Assembly (NCBI GenBank): GCA_017407755.1
Contig: JAFQVY010000020.1
Span: forward strand, 1-64,000
Direction: 5' to 3'
Length of the DNA: 64,000 nt
From: Clostridia bacterium
GTDB taxonomy: Bacteria; Bacillota; Clostridia; Oscillospirales; Acutalibacteraceae
Below are positions 8,393 through 17,700 of this stretch, in pieces. The notes below the pieces were generated by a model. The model saw nothing but the letters and a program-made list of their open reading frames with translations. It did not search any database and had not been told where the DNA came from. Positions within the stretch are counted from its first letter, which is position 1, and each line of letters opens with the position of its first letter. Both the position numbers and the translations under genes were made by a program.

Positions 8393-8620
8393 TTATGCTG
8401 TTGTTTCTGAGTATTCGGTTGTGTCAACAGAGTCTCTTTCTCTGAAAAGCAGTGTAATACACCAAAGCGCAGATAATGCAACAAGTGTGTATATAATTCT
8501 GCTCACAATAGCACCCTGACCGCCGAAAATCCAGGCAACAAGGTCAAACTGGAAAAGTCCGACGCCGCCCCAGTTGATACCGCCGATTATGAGTATTGCC
8601 AATGCAATTTTATCAAGCAT
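8393..8620 (-). CDS. DUF378 small membrane protein
   Basis: 75 residues with two membrane segments (about 3-20 and 38-60). 'IGGINWGGVGLF' near residues 12-23 is the hallmark of DUF378, a short integral membrane family of unknown function. A GGAGG lies just upstream of the ATG on the minus strand. It is convergent with ackA and follows the zinc-ribbon membrane protein in the same direction, but a terminator lies between the two, so it probably has its own promoter. Confidence 0.88.
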   Translation of the reverse strand: MLDKIALAILIIGGINWGGVGLFQFDLVAWIFGGQGAIVSRIIYTLVALSALWCITLLFRERDSVDTTEYSETTA

Positions 8621-8677
8621 AAATTAACCTCCTTTTTAATGTCAATGCTATTATCTGCAAAAGAAAGTGAATTATGC

Positions 8678-8705
8678 AAAAAAGCCCTGCATTAAATGCA
8701 GAGCT
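8678..8705 (-). terminator. Terminator for the zinc-ribbon membrane protein gene
   Basis: Read on the minus strand, AGCTCTGCAT pairs with ATGCAGGGCT around a TTA loop, which is the stop codon, followed by six T. Confidence 0.85.
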
Positions 8706-9075
8706 TAACAATTGCCATTATTAGTGCCGCAACACCAACGGCGGTGATAATAATACCGCAGATTTTAAAAATCCTCTGAGCTTTTTCCATTTTGTGTTTT
8801 TTAATCATTTCCTCAGTGGGATAGGGCTGAAGTATAGTTATAACTCCTGTTGAAATTGCACCCACAGCAACACCTAAAAGACCCCAAAAGGTAAAAATAG
8901 GTGAAAAGAAAACGCCCAAAGCAAAAATTGCAGTACCTGCTATGTAAATAATGTTTAAAGGAATTCTGAATTTGTGCCTGTTTCTATAGTAAGCGTTAGC
9001 CTTTTGTTCGCACTCAGCCGAGCAGTACATCTGGCTATAATCTATTTCCTTTGCACAGTACTGGCATTTTTTCAT
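8692..9075 (-). CDS. Zinc-ribbon small membrane protein
   Basis: 127 residues from the ATG at 9075; GGAGG at 9083-9087 fits this start rather than the upstream TTG at 9090. The N-terminus 'MKKCQYCAKEIDYSQMYCSAECE' has four Cys (CxxC and CxxxC) that form a probable zinc ribbon of the type seen in DUF2116-like proteins. Three hydrophobic stretches follow, two near residues 36-80 and one near 105-125. Function is unknown. It may be a small regulatory or assembly membrane protein. Confidence 0.75.
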   Translation of the reverse strand: MKKCQYCAKEIDYSQMYCSAECEQKANAYYRNRHKFRIPLNIIYIAGTAIFALGVFFSPIFTFWGLLGVAVGAISTGVITILQPYPTEEMIKKHKMEKAQRIFKICGIIITAVGVAALIMAIVKLCI

Positions 9076-9254
9076 ATTAATCGCCTCCAAAAATTAATTA
9101 TACCATATTTGTGCAAATTTTTCAAGCTCAATAAAAAGCAATTCCATTGCCTCTTATTATCTTTTAATTTTTTTATTTTGTGCAAAATATTAAAAAAGTA
9201 TAAAAAAGGGGTAGAAAATATACATAATATGTGCTAATATTAGTCTGTATAAAG

Positions 9255-9292
9255 CCAACCCTTGTGTTGGTGTGTCTGAGTTCCTTAGACAC
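9255..9292 (+). other. Two hairpins in the amylase 5' leader
   Basis: CCAAC/GTTGG (9255-9270) is followed at once by GTGTCTGAG/CTTAGACAC (9272-9292), the second with nine pairs and a three-base loop. They sit 35-70 bases before the amylase ATG. They may stabilise the mRNA or control it. The 9076-9254 stretch is very AT-rich, with possible -10-like boxes but no clear -35/-10 pair. Confidence 0.5.
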
Positions 9293-9326
9293 GGTACGGA
9301 TTTTTATTTTTTATGGAGGAAATTCT

Positions 9327-11774
9327 ATGAAAGCGAAGAAACTTTTAAGCGTTATTCTTGCTCTCGCAGTAGTAGCTTCCTGTGCATGCATTGGTTTTTT
9401 TAATGCAGGTGCCGCAAGCGAATACAACGAGTATGAGAAAATGCTTGAATCCATCAAGCCCGAAAACAACTACGGTCTTGAGGACACAGTTAACGAAGGT
9501 AAGATTATCCAGGCTTGGAACTGGTCTTACGCAAACATCATTGCTAATCTGGAAACACTTGCAGAGCAGGGCTTTACAACAATCCAGGTTTCTCCCCCCA
9601 ACGAGATTAAAATGCCTACAAAGGGCGTTAAGGTTTGCGAGCCTGCTATCGACGGTATTGCTCCCAACGGTTGGTGGATGTTCTATCAGCCTGCTGGCTT
9701 CCAGCTTAACGAGTCTACCGACAACGCATTAGGCGTTAAGTCCGAGTTTGTTGAGATGTGCGACAAGGCTCACGAGTTAGGCCTTAAGGTTATCGTTGAC
9801 GCAGTTATCAACCACTTCGGTACAGATGACGACCACGTAGGCGTATATGATAACGACTCTACAGACCCCATTACTCATGTTAACTCCAGAGCTTGGGAGT
9901 TCGAGACTGAGATTCTTGATGCAAAGGCTCTTCATGACCCTTGGGTTAATATGACTTATAAAGAGAACTACTGGGATGGTTACTCTGATTATGACATCGA
10001 AGAAGACTTAACTCAGCATTGTACATCCGGTCTTCCTGACCTTGCCACAGAGACACAGGTTGTTCAGGACGCTATCTACGATTACTTTGTAGAGCTTGTT
10101 GAAGCAGGTGCTGACGGCTTCCGTTTTGACGCTGCAAAGCATATCGAAACCGAGCATGATACATTCTTTGCTTCCGACTTCTGGAGCGACACACTCCTCA
10201 AGCTCAGAGCTAACTATCCTGAAAAAGAGCTTTACGCATACGGCGAAATCCTCAACAAGTGCGGCGACGGCCGTCCTTTCTACGAGTATACAGAGCTTAT
10301 GGACGTTACAGACTCTTCCTCTTACTGGGGTATTAAAGATGCTGTTGTAAACGGCGGCGGTAACCCCATTCCTTACTATCAGTCAGAGGCTGAGGGTTGT
10401 GACCCCACAACAGTTAACTTCACAAAGGAAAATGTTATCCAGTGGAACGAGTCCCACGATACATACATCGACGGCGGTACATCTGCTTTAACAGTTCAGC
10501 AGAGAAACAAAATCTGGGCTCTTACAGCTGCTCGTCAGACAATTACAGGTATTTACTTTGCACGTCCCGATGATAGAACAGGTGCAAACCGTGCAGCTAT
10601 CGAAGCTATCTGTGCAAACATCACTCTCGGTGATGCTAACCTTACATCATGGACTGCTCCCGAGGTTAAGGCTGTTAACCAGTTTGACAACTACTTCGGT
10701 GATGCTTCCGAGTACAACTCCAACCAGAGTAAGGTTGTTATGATTGAGCGTGGCGGCTTAGGCGCAACTCTTGTTAACCTTCAGGGCACTACAAAGAACG
10801 TTAACCTTAAGTCTTATACTCTTGCTGATGGTACATATAAGGATTCTATCACAGGCAACGAGTTTGAAGTTGTAGAGGGCCAGCTCACAGGTTCTATCGG
10901 CTCCACAGGTATTGCTTGTATCTACTATGCAGAGGATACAGAGCCTGTTTTCAATGAGCGTCCTGTTGATATCTGGGATGTAGACGTTTCCGGCGGTAAC
11001 TATCCCACACAGGAAGGCTACAACACAATCGTTTATTCCGATAATATGGCATGGTCTACAGTAAACATTTATGTATGGACAGACGGCCTCGGCGAGCTTG
11101 TAGGTTGGCCCGGCACTCCCATGAAGTTTGCACTTGTAAACGATTACGGTCAGAATCAGTACGTTGCTTACATTCCTGTTGAGTACGAAAACTTTATTGT
11201 AACTAACGGCACAGACCAGACAATTGACCTGCCCATTACAGGTAACGGTGGTTACTGGATGGATGCAAAGAATGCTGATGGTAAGTATGATATGGGTACA
11301 TGGAATCCCAATTTCTATGAATTACCTTCAAACAACGACCCCACAGATCCCATTATCGATGATCCTACAGATCCCACAACAGAACCCACAACAGTAGAGA
11401 CTCAGCCCACAACAGCAGAGACTCAGCCTACAACAGCAGAGACCCAGCCCACAACAGCAGAGACTCAGCCTACAACTGTAGAAACAGAGCCTGTTTCCTC
11501 TCCCGATGAATCACAGCCCACAACTTCTTCAGAACCCATTGAGGTTGACGGCTACTACCTCGGCGATGCAGACTCCAACGAGGTTATCAACGTTAAGGAT
11601 GCAACCCTTATTCAGAAGGTTCTCGCAAGATTCACAGGTCTCACCTATGATGCAGACGCTTCTCTTGTAAATGACAACTCTTACCTCGATATCGGCGATG
11701 CTACTCAGATTCAGAAGTATGTAGCTAAGCTCCTTCCCGAGGATACTAAGGTTGGCACATTCATCGAAAGATAA
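9327..11774 (+). CDS. Secreted GH13 alpha-amylase with CBM26 and type I dockerin
   Basis: 815 residues from the ATG at 9327, 6 bases after GGAGGA; the longer open frame to 9231 lacks these signals. Residues 1-31 are a signal peptide. The GH13 barrel (about 40-540) holds region I 'DAVINH', region II 'GFRFDAAKH' (nucleophile D268), region III 'YGEIL' (acid/base E307) and region IV 'NESHD' (D378). A CBM26-like starch-binding module follows (about 549-661, with 'GWPGTPM' and 'NDYGQNQY'), then a Thr-rich linker with five 7-residue repeats. The C-terminal dockerin (about 742-805) has two Ca-binding/helix segments: 'GDADSNEVINVKDATLIQK' and 'DNSYLDIGDATQIQKYVAK'. It likely hydrolyses alpha-1,4 glucan and docks to a cohesin scaffoldin elsewhere in the genome, as in Ruminococcus bromii amylosomes. 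Confidence 0.95.
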   Translation: MKAKKLLSVILALAVVASCACIGFFNAGAASEYNEYEKMLESIKPENNYGLEDTVNEGKIIQAWNWSYANIIANLETLAEQGFTTIQVSPPNEIKMPTKGVKVCEPAIDGIAPNGWWMFYQPAGFQLNESTDNALGVKSEFVEMCDKAHELGLKVIVDAVINHFGTDDDHVGVYDNDSTDPITHVNSRAWEFETEILDAKALHDPWVNMTYKENYWDGYSDYDIEEDLTQHCTSGLPDLATETQVVQDAIYDYFVELVEAGADGFRFDAAKHIETEHDTFFASDFWSDTLLKLRANYPEKELYAYGEILNKCGDGRPFYEYTELMDVTDSSSYWGIKDAVVNGGGNPIPYYQSEAEGCDPTTVNFTKENVIQWNESHDTYIDGGTSALTVQQRNKIWALTAARQTITGIYFARPDDRTGANRAAIEAICANITLGDANLTSWTAPEVKAVNQFDNYFGDASEYNSNQSKVVMIERGGLGATLVNLQGTTKNVNLKSYTLADGTYKDSITGNEFEVVEGQLTGSIGSTGIACIYYAEDTEPVFNERPVDIWDVDVSGGNYPTQEGYNTIVYSDNMAWSTVNIYVWTDGLGELVGWPGTPMKFALVNDYGQNQYVAYIPVEYENFIVTNGTDQTIDLPITGNGGYWMDAKNADGKYDMGTWNPNFYELPSNNDPTDPIIDDPTDPTTEPTTVETQPTTAETQPTTAETQPTTAETQPTTVETEPVSSPDESQPTTSSEPIEVDGYYLGDADSNEVINVKDATLIQKVLARFTGLTYDADASLVNDNSYLDIGDATQIQKYVAKLLPEDTKVGTFIER
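11388..11492 (+). repeat. 21-bp tandem repeats in the amylase linker
   Basis: Five consecutive 21-bp units encode TTAETQP or close variants (TTVETQP, TTVETEP). The three middle copies are nearly identical. Confidence 0.85.
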
Positions 11775-11787
11775 TTTCCTTTTATCA

Positions 11788-11823
11788 GTCAGCTCCGCGA
11801 AAGCGGGGCTGACTTTTGTTTTT
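11788..11823 (+). terminator. Amylase gene terminator
   Basis: GTCAGCTCCGC and GCGGGGCTGAC form eleven pairs (one G-U) with a GAAA tetraloop, followed by a T-rich tail. Confidence 0.92.
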
Positions 11824-11838
11824 ACGCCAAAACCCGAC

Positions 11839-11867
11839 TTGACAAAACAGGGACTCTGCGGTAAAAT
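11839..11867 (+). promoter_or_regulatory. Promoter of tRNA-Arg
   Basis: TTGACA (11839-11844), 17 bases, TAAAAT (11862-11867); the tRNA begins 17 bases further on. Confidence 0.8.
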
Positions 11868-11884
11868 TTTGAAGTATTAAATAT

Positions 11885-11961
11885 GTCTCCGTAGCTCAGC
11901 TGGATAGAGCGTTCGCCTCCTAAGCGAAAGGCCATGGGTTCGAATCCCGTCGGGGACGCCA
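11885..11961 (+). tRNA. tRNA-Arg (anticodon CCT)
   Basis: A full cloverleaf: acceptor GTCTCCG/CGGGGAC, D-arm with AGCTCAGCTGGATAGAGC, anticodon stem TTCGC/GCGAA around a loop holding CCT, and T-arm GGGTTCGAATCCC. The CCA end is encoded (11959-11961). It reads AGG codons. Confidence 0.97.
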
Positions 11962-11964
11962 AAA

Positions 11965-11990
11965 GCATCGGTTTTATCGGTGCTTTTTCT
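11965..11990 (+). terminator. tRNA-Arg terminator
   Basis: GCATCG pairs with CGGTGC around a seven-base loop, followed by TTTTTCTTTTTT. Confidence 0.75.
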
Positions 11991-12000
11991 TTTTTCTCTG

Positions 12001-12029
12001 TTGAGTATTTTATATTACTGTGGTAAAAT
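12001..12029 (+). promoter_or_regulatory. Promoter of the M29 aminopeptidase gene
   Basis: TTGAGT (12001-12006), 17 bases, TAAAAT (12024-12029), with GGAGG at 12046-12050 and ATG at 12058. Confidence 0.7.
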
Positions 12030-12057
12030 ATAAATATATTTTATTGGAGGTTTTATT

Positions 12058-13281
12058 ATGCAAAAATCTAAACTTCGTGCCTATGCGAAATTAATTGCCC
12101 AAAAAGGTGTAAATATCCAGAAAAATCAGCCGGTTGTTATTCAGGCTGAGCTTGACCAACCTGAATTTATAGAAATTCTTGTTGACGAGTGCTACAAAGC
12201 AGGTGCTTCAATAGTTGAGGTTAAATGGTCTCATCAGCCTATAACAAAGCTCAACGTACGACACAAAACTTTGAAAAATCTTTCTATCGTTGAAGATTGG
12301 GAACTTGAGCGTATGAAGCACGAGGAAGAAACCCTTCCTGCAAAAATCGTCATTCTTTCCGACGACCCTGACGGACTGAAAGGCGTTAATCAGGATAAGC
12401 TCAGCAAGGCTTCTCAGGCAAGAAGCAGAGCGTTTAAGCCTTTCAGAGACAGAATGGAAAATAAGTATCAGTGGTGTATTGCCGCTGTGCCCGGCGTTAA
12501 GTGGGCTAAAAAGCTTTTTCCAAATGACAGAAAGAGTGTTGCGGTCGAAAAGCTCTGGCAGGCTATCCTTTCAGCAAGCCGTGCCGACATTGACCCTATG
12601 AAGCAGTGGCAAGAGCATAACGAAAACATTGCAAAAAGGTGCGAGTATCTAAATAATCTTAACCTCGTTTCCTTAAAATATAAGTCTTCAAACGGCACCG
12701 ATTTTACCGTGGGGCTTATTGAGGGAGCTAAGTTTGTTGGCGGTGCAGGCGGCACCACAAAGGGCGTTATGTTTAACGCCAACATTCCCTCCGAGGAAGT
12801 TTTCATTACTCCTAAAAAGGGCGTAGCAGAGGGCAAGGTGGTTTCTACAATGCCTCTTTCGTATCAATCCCAGCTTATCGAAAACTTCTCAATAACTTTC
12901 AAAGACGGCAAGGCGGTTGAGTTTTCTGCCGAAAAGAACGAAGCACTTCTTGCAAAACTCCTTTCAATGGACGAAAACGCAGGCTACCTTGGCGAGTGTG
13001 CCTTAGTGCCCTTTGACTCTCCTATTAATAATTCGGGTATTCTTTTCTATAACACTTTGTTTGACGAAAACGCTTCCTGCCATCTGGCACTGGGTGCCGG
13101 CTACAGTGAGTGTTTGCCCGACTTTGAAAAGCTTTCCTTTGAAGAGTGCGTTGAAATGGGTTGCAACGACTCTATTATCCACGTTGACTTTATGATAGGT
13201 GCAGAGGATTTATCTGTTATTGGTGTTGACAAAAACGGAAAAGAAACAGCCCTCTTTATCGACGGCAACTGGGCATTTTGA
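12058..13281 (+). CDS. M29-family metallo-aminopeptidase
   Basis: 407 residues, the family length (AmpS/AmpT/PepS). The enzyme is a cytoplasmic, dimeric, two-metal aminopeptidase that removes N-terminal residues from peptides. The C-terminal half has the expected ligand regions: an acidic residue in 'IPSEEVF', 'LGECAL' (Glu), 'CHLALG' (His) and 'IIHVDFMIG' (His and Asp). The N-terminal half has the substrate-cap sequence 'KNQPVVIQAELDQPEF'. It stands alone with its own promoter. It may complete the digestion of peptides taken up by the Opp system later in the window. Confidence 0.93.
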   Translation: MQKSKLRAYAKLIAQKGVNIQKNQPVVIQAELDQPEFIEILVDECYKAGASIVEVKWSHQPITKLNVRHKTLKNLSIVEDWELERMKHEEETLPAKIVILSDDPDGLKGVNQDKLSKASQARSRAFKPFRDRMENKYQWCIAAVPGVKWAKKLFPNDRKSVAVEKLWQAILSASRADIDPMKQWQEHNENIAKRCEYLNNLNLVSLKYKSSNGTDFTVGLIEGAKFVGGAGGTTKGVMFNANIPSEEVFITPKKGVAEGKVVSTMPLSYQSQLIENFSITFKDGKAVEFSAEKNEALLAKLLSMDENAGYLGECALVPFDSPINNSGILFYNTLFDENASCHLALGAGYSECLPDFEKLSFEECVEMGCNDSIIHVDFMIGAEDLSVIGVDKNGKETALFIDGNWAF

Positions 13282-13350
13282 GTTTAATTTTCTCTCAGAG
13301 AAATACACAAAAATTTAACAAAAAATTTGTTTAAATTCACTTTGTTTTGC

Positions 13351-13379
13351 TTGACAAACTGCCCTTGTGGTGATAAAAT
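13351..13379 (+). promoter_or_regulatory. Promoter of the pyr operon
   Basis: TTGACA (13351-13356), 17 bases, TAAAAT (13374-13379). The transcript would start near 13386, just before the PyrR-binding stem. Confidence 0.85.
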
Positions 13380-13389
13380 ATTTTCAGCA

Positions 13390-13424
13390 AATCTTTAAGA
13401 CGATACAGAGAGATCGGCAAGATT
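13390..13424 (+). promoter_or_regulatory. PyrR-binding RNA stem-loop (anti-antiterminator)
   Basis: AATCTT (13390-13395) pairs with AAGATT (13419-13424). After an asymmetric bulge (TAAGA on one side, GC on the other) CGAT pairs with ATCG, closing the loop ACAGAGAG. The CAGAGAG loop, short upper stem and 5' purine-rich bulge match the known PyrR target, though the usual UCCAGAGAGGY is UACAGAGAGAU here. With UMP bound, PyrR would hold this hairpin and let the downstream terminator form. Confidence 0.85.
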
Positions 13425-13508
13425 GCGAAATATTTTAGCTTTCGGTGTAGTTTTACGCCAATATTTTGCTATATTCGCCTTGTCGTTTTCGGCAAGGCTT
13501 TTGTTTTG
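13425..13508 (+). terminator. pyr operon attenuator (antiterminator and terminator)
   Basis: GCCTTGTCG (13477-13485) and CGGCAAGGC (13490-13498) form a nine-pair stem with TTTT loop and a TTTTGTTTT tail: a terminator ahead of pyrC. GCGAAATAT (13425-13433) can pair with ATATTCGC (13471-13478), which takes the first bases of the terminator stem, so it is a candidate antiterminator that competes with PyrR-stabilised folding. A small hairpin GGTGTA/TACGCC lies between. Confidence 0.75.
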
Positions 13509-13529
13509 CCCTCTTGGAAAGGAGAAGTT

Positions 13530-14735
13530 ATGAAAGCAAAATTGTTCGGTATAGAAAAGTATCCTGAGCTTAGTGCCTTTATTTCTGATTTCTTCGCTGA
13601 GAACCCCGCTCTCGGTGTTTTTGATAATCCCCGTTTTGCTATTTTTCCCGGTTTTTGCGATGTGCATGTGCATTTTCGTGAGCCGGGTTTTTCTTATAAA
13701 GAAACCATTAAAACGGGCTCACAAGCTTCAGCTCACGGCGGATATACCGACGTATGCACAATGCCTAACTTAAATCCCGTGCCTGACTCAGTTGAGCACA
13801 TAAAGGTTCAGCAGGACATAATCGATAAGGATGCAGTCATTAAAGTTCACCCTTACGCCTCAATTACAGTTGGCGAAATAGGGGAGGAGCTTGTTGATAT
13901 GAAAGCTCTTTCCTCAAAATGCATTGCATTTTCCGACGACGGCAGGGGAGTGCAGAGTGAGGAAATGATGCGAAAAGCTATGCTTAAAGCAAAGTCTTTA
14001 GGTAAAATGATTGTAGCCCACTGCGAGGTTAACGACCTGCTCTTTGGCGGATATATCCACGACGGTGATTATGCTAAAGAGAATAATCATAAAGGCATCT
14101 GTAGTGAGAGCGAATGGAGGCAGATTGAGCGTGACATTAAGCTTTCAAAGGAAACAGGCTGTAAATATCACGTCTGCCACATTTCAACTAAAGAAAGTGT
14201 TGATTTAATCCGCAAAGCTAAGGCTCAGGGCGTGGATATAACCTGCGAAACAGGCCCGCACTACCTTGTTTTAGATGATAGTAACTTACAGGAGCACGGC
14301 AGGTTTAAAATGAACCCGCCGCTGAGAAGTAAGTCCGATAGAGAAGCTTTGCTTGAGGGTGTGCTTGACGGCACAATTGACATAATCGCCACAGACCACG
14401 CCCCTCACGGTGAGGAGGAAAAGGGCAGAGGTCTTGCCTTAAGCCCCTTTGGCATAACGGGAATCGAAACGGCGTTTCCTCTTCTTTACACAAACTTAGT
14501 TAAAACGGGCATACTTAGTTTTGAGAGGCTCATAGAGCTTTTGTGTATAAACCCCAGAGAAAGATTTGAAATTCCCTTTAAGGGCGACTTCACAATCTGG
14601 GATTTAGAGGAAGAGGTTGTTGTTAACAAGAACTTCTTCCTGTCAAAGGGAACAGCAACCCCCTTTGAAGGCGAAAAATTATTCGGTAAATGTATGCTTA
14701 CTGTCTGTGACGGTAAGGTTTCATATAAAGCCTAA
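13530..14735 (+). CDS. pyrC: Dihydroorotase
   Basis: 401 residues from the ATG at 13530 with AAAGGAG upstream. It interconverts carbamoyl aspartate and dihydroorotate, the third step of UMP synthesis. The class I amidohydrolase motifs are present: 'DVHVHFREPG' (metal His-x-His), 'CTMPNLNP', 'VAHCEVNDLL' (metal His), 'CHISTKES', 'TGPHYLVLDD' and 'ATDHAPHGEEEK' (catalytic Asp). It is the first gene of the pyr operon, directly after the attenuator. The next gene is carB, 19 bases on. Confidence 0.96.
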   Translation: MKAKLFGIEKYPELSAFISDFFAENPALGVFDNPRFAIFPGFCDVHVHFREPGFSYKETIKTGSQASAHGGYTDVCTMPNLNPVPDSVEHIKVQQDIIDKDAVIKVHPYASITVGEIGEELVDMKALSSKCIAFSDDGRGVQSEEMMRKAMLKAKSLGKMIVAHCEVNDLLFGGYIHDGDYAKENNHKGICSESEWRQIERDIKLSKETGCKYHVCHISTKESVDLIRKAKAQGVDITCETGPHYLVLDDSNLQEHGRFKMNPPLRSKSDREALLEGVLDGTIDIIATDHAPHGEEEKGRGLALSPFGITGIETAFPLLYTNLVKTGILSFERLIELLCINPRERFEIPFKGDFTIWDLEEEVVVNKNFFLSKGTATPFEGEKLFGKCMLTVCDGKVSYKA

Positions 14736-14754
14736 TGTTATGGAGGAATGTAAA

Positions 14755-17700
14755 ATGGCTAAAAGAACAGATATTAAGAAGATTATGATTATCGGCTCAG
14801 GCCCTATCGTTATCGGTCAGGCGGCTGAGTTTGACTATGCAGGCACACAGGCTTGTCTTGCACTTAAAGAGGAAGGCTACGAGGTAGTCTTAGTTAACTC
14901 TAATCCTGCTACAATTATGACAGATACTTCCATTGCCGATAAGGTATATATGGAGCCCCTTACCTTAGAGTATATTGCCCGCATCTTACGTTACGAGCGT
15001 CCCGACGCTATCGTTCCCGGTATCGGCGGTCAGACAGGCCTTAACCTTGCAATGCAGCTTGAGAAGAAGGGTGTTTTAAAAGAGTGCGGCGTTGAGCTTT
15101 TAGGCACAAGCAGTAAGTCCATTGAAAGAGCTGAGGACAGAGAGCTTTTTAAAGAGCTTTGCGAAAGTATCGGTGAGCCTACAATCCCCTCTGAAATTAC
15201 CTACAGCTTAGAAGAAGCAAAAGAAGCCGCAAAACATATCGGCTATCCTGTTGTACTTCGCCCTGCATTTACACTGGGCGGCACAGGCGGCGGCTTTGCA
15301 AACAACGAGCAGGAGCTTGTAGACATCGGTATCAACGCCTTCAAGCTTTCTCCTGTGCATCAGGTTCTTATTGAAAAGAGCGTTAAGGGCTACAAGGAAA
15401 TTGAGTTTGAGGTTATGCGCGACTCAAATGACCACGCTATCACAATCTGCGGTATGGAAAACATCGACCCTGTAGGCGTTCATACAGGCGACTCCTTGGT
15501 AGTTGCTCCTATCCTTACTCTTAACGACCACGACCTTAAGATGCTTAACGACAGTGCTATTAAGATTATTAAGGAGCTTAAAATCGAGGGCGGCTGTAAC
15601 GTTCAGTTTGCACTTAATCCCGAAAGCTCTGAGTACTTCCTTATTGAGGTTAACCCCAGAGTTTCTCGCTCAAGTGCCCTTGCTTCAAAGGCAAGCGGTT
15701 ATCCCATTGCAAGAGTAACCGCAAAAATTGCCGTAGGTATGGCCTTAGAGGATATTGAAATTGCCAACACAACTGCAGCTTTCGAGCCAAGCCTTGACTA
15801 TGTGGTTGCTAAGGTTCCTCGTTTCCCCTTTGATAAATTTGCAAACGCTTCAAACGTTTTGGGTACTCAGATGAAAGCAACAGGCGAGGTTATGGGTATC
15901 GGATCTTCACTTGAGGAATGCTTACTCAAGTCTATCCGTTCCCTTGAGACAGGTGCTTACCACTTCTGGCTTCCTAAGTTTGACAATATGTCTACAGATG
16001 AGCTCTATGCATACCTCGACCTTTTCAAGGACGACACAATTTTCTGTGTAACCGAGCTTTTAAGACGCGGCGAAACTGTTGAGAAGCTTCACGAGGTTAC
16101 TAAGATTACAGCTTACTTCTTAGAGTCCCTTGTTAAGATTATTGAAATGGAAGAAAGACTCAAGGCAAACGTTATGGACGAGGCAACTCTTAAAGAAGCT
16201 AAGGTTATGGGCTTTGGTGATAAGTTTATTGCTAAGCTCTGGAATATGCCCGAAATTGACGTTTACAACTTCCGTAAGGAAAAGGCAATGTTCCCCATTT
16301 ACAGAATGGTTGACACCTGCCACACAAACGCTTATATTCCTTACTTCTACTCCTCCTACACAGGCGAAAATGCATCTAAGCTTACAGATAAAAAGAAAAT
16401 TGTTGTTCTTGGTGCAGGACCAATTCGTATCGGTCAGGGCGTTGAGTTTGACTACTCCACAGTTCACGCCGTAACAACAATCAAAAATTCCGGTTACGAG
16501 GCTATTATCATCAACAACAATCCCGAAACCGTTTCCACAGACTATACAACTGCCGACAAGCTTTACTTTGAGCCTCTTACTCCCGAAGATGTTATGAATA
16601 TCATTGAGTTTGAAAAACCTGAGGGTGTTATTGCTTCTTTAGGCGGTCAGACTGCAATTAACCTTGCTGAGCCTCTTATGAAGCGTGGCGTTAAGATTAT
16701 CGGCACAGACTGCGAAGCTATCGACAAGGCAGAAAACCGCGACAGCTTTGAGAAAATCCTTACAGATTTAGGTATTCCTCAGCCTCAGGGTAAGGCAGTT
16801 ACAAATATCGAAGACGGCGTAGCCGCCGCTGAGAAAATCGGCTATCCTGTTCTTGTTCGTCCCTCTTTCGTTTTAGGCGGTCGAGCAATGCAGATTGTTA
16901 CAACAGAAGAACAGCTCAGAACTTACCTTAAGACAGCCGTTGAAATTGACGAAGATAAGCCCGTACTTGTTGACAAGTATATTCAGGGTAAAGAAGTTGA
17001 GATTGACGCAATCTGCGACGGCAGAGATGTATTTGTTCCCGGTATTATGGAACTTGTTGAGAGAACAGGTGTTCACTCAGGCGACTCTATAAGCGTTTAT
17101 CCCACATTCAGCATTTCTGACAAGGTTAAGGGTACAATTCTGCAGTATGCAAAGCAGTTAGGTCTTGGCATTGGTATCGTTGGTCTTTACAATATTCAGT
17201 TCATTGTTGACAACAACGACAACGTCTTCATTATCGAGGTTAACCCCCGTTCTTCACGTACAGTACCTTTCCTTTCTAAGGCTACAGGTTACAGCCTTGC
17301 CGATATTGCCACCGAGGTAATTATGGGCAAGAGTCTTAAGGAGCAGGGCATTTTTGACATTTACCCCGAAGAGAAAAAGCGTTGGTATGTTAAGGTTCCT
17401 GTATTCTCATTCAATAAAATCCGCGGTTTAGATGCTTACCTTTCTCCCGAAATGAAGTCTACAGGTGAAGCAATCGGTTACGACGACAAGCTTAACCGTG
17501 CACTCTTTAAGGCCTTGCAGGCAAGCGGTATGCACCTGCAGAACTACGGCACAGTATTTGCTACAATTGCAGATTCTGACAAGGACGAGGCGTTGCCCTT
17601 GATCAGCCGTTTCTATAACTTAGGTTTTAATATTCAGGCTACAGAGGGTACAGCAAAATTCTTAATTGAAAACGGCATCCGTACTCACGTTCTTCAGAAA

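Noticed and set aside
9231..9326. Extended amylase start at 9231
   Set aside because: The ATG at 9327 has a ribosome-binding site and begins a standard signal peptide; the extension covers leader hairpins.
14617..14754. 46-codon N-terminal extension of carB
   Set aside because: The upstream sequence overlaps pyrC, and the ATG at 14755 with GGAGGAA and the usual start 'MAKRTDIKK' is the real one.
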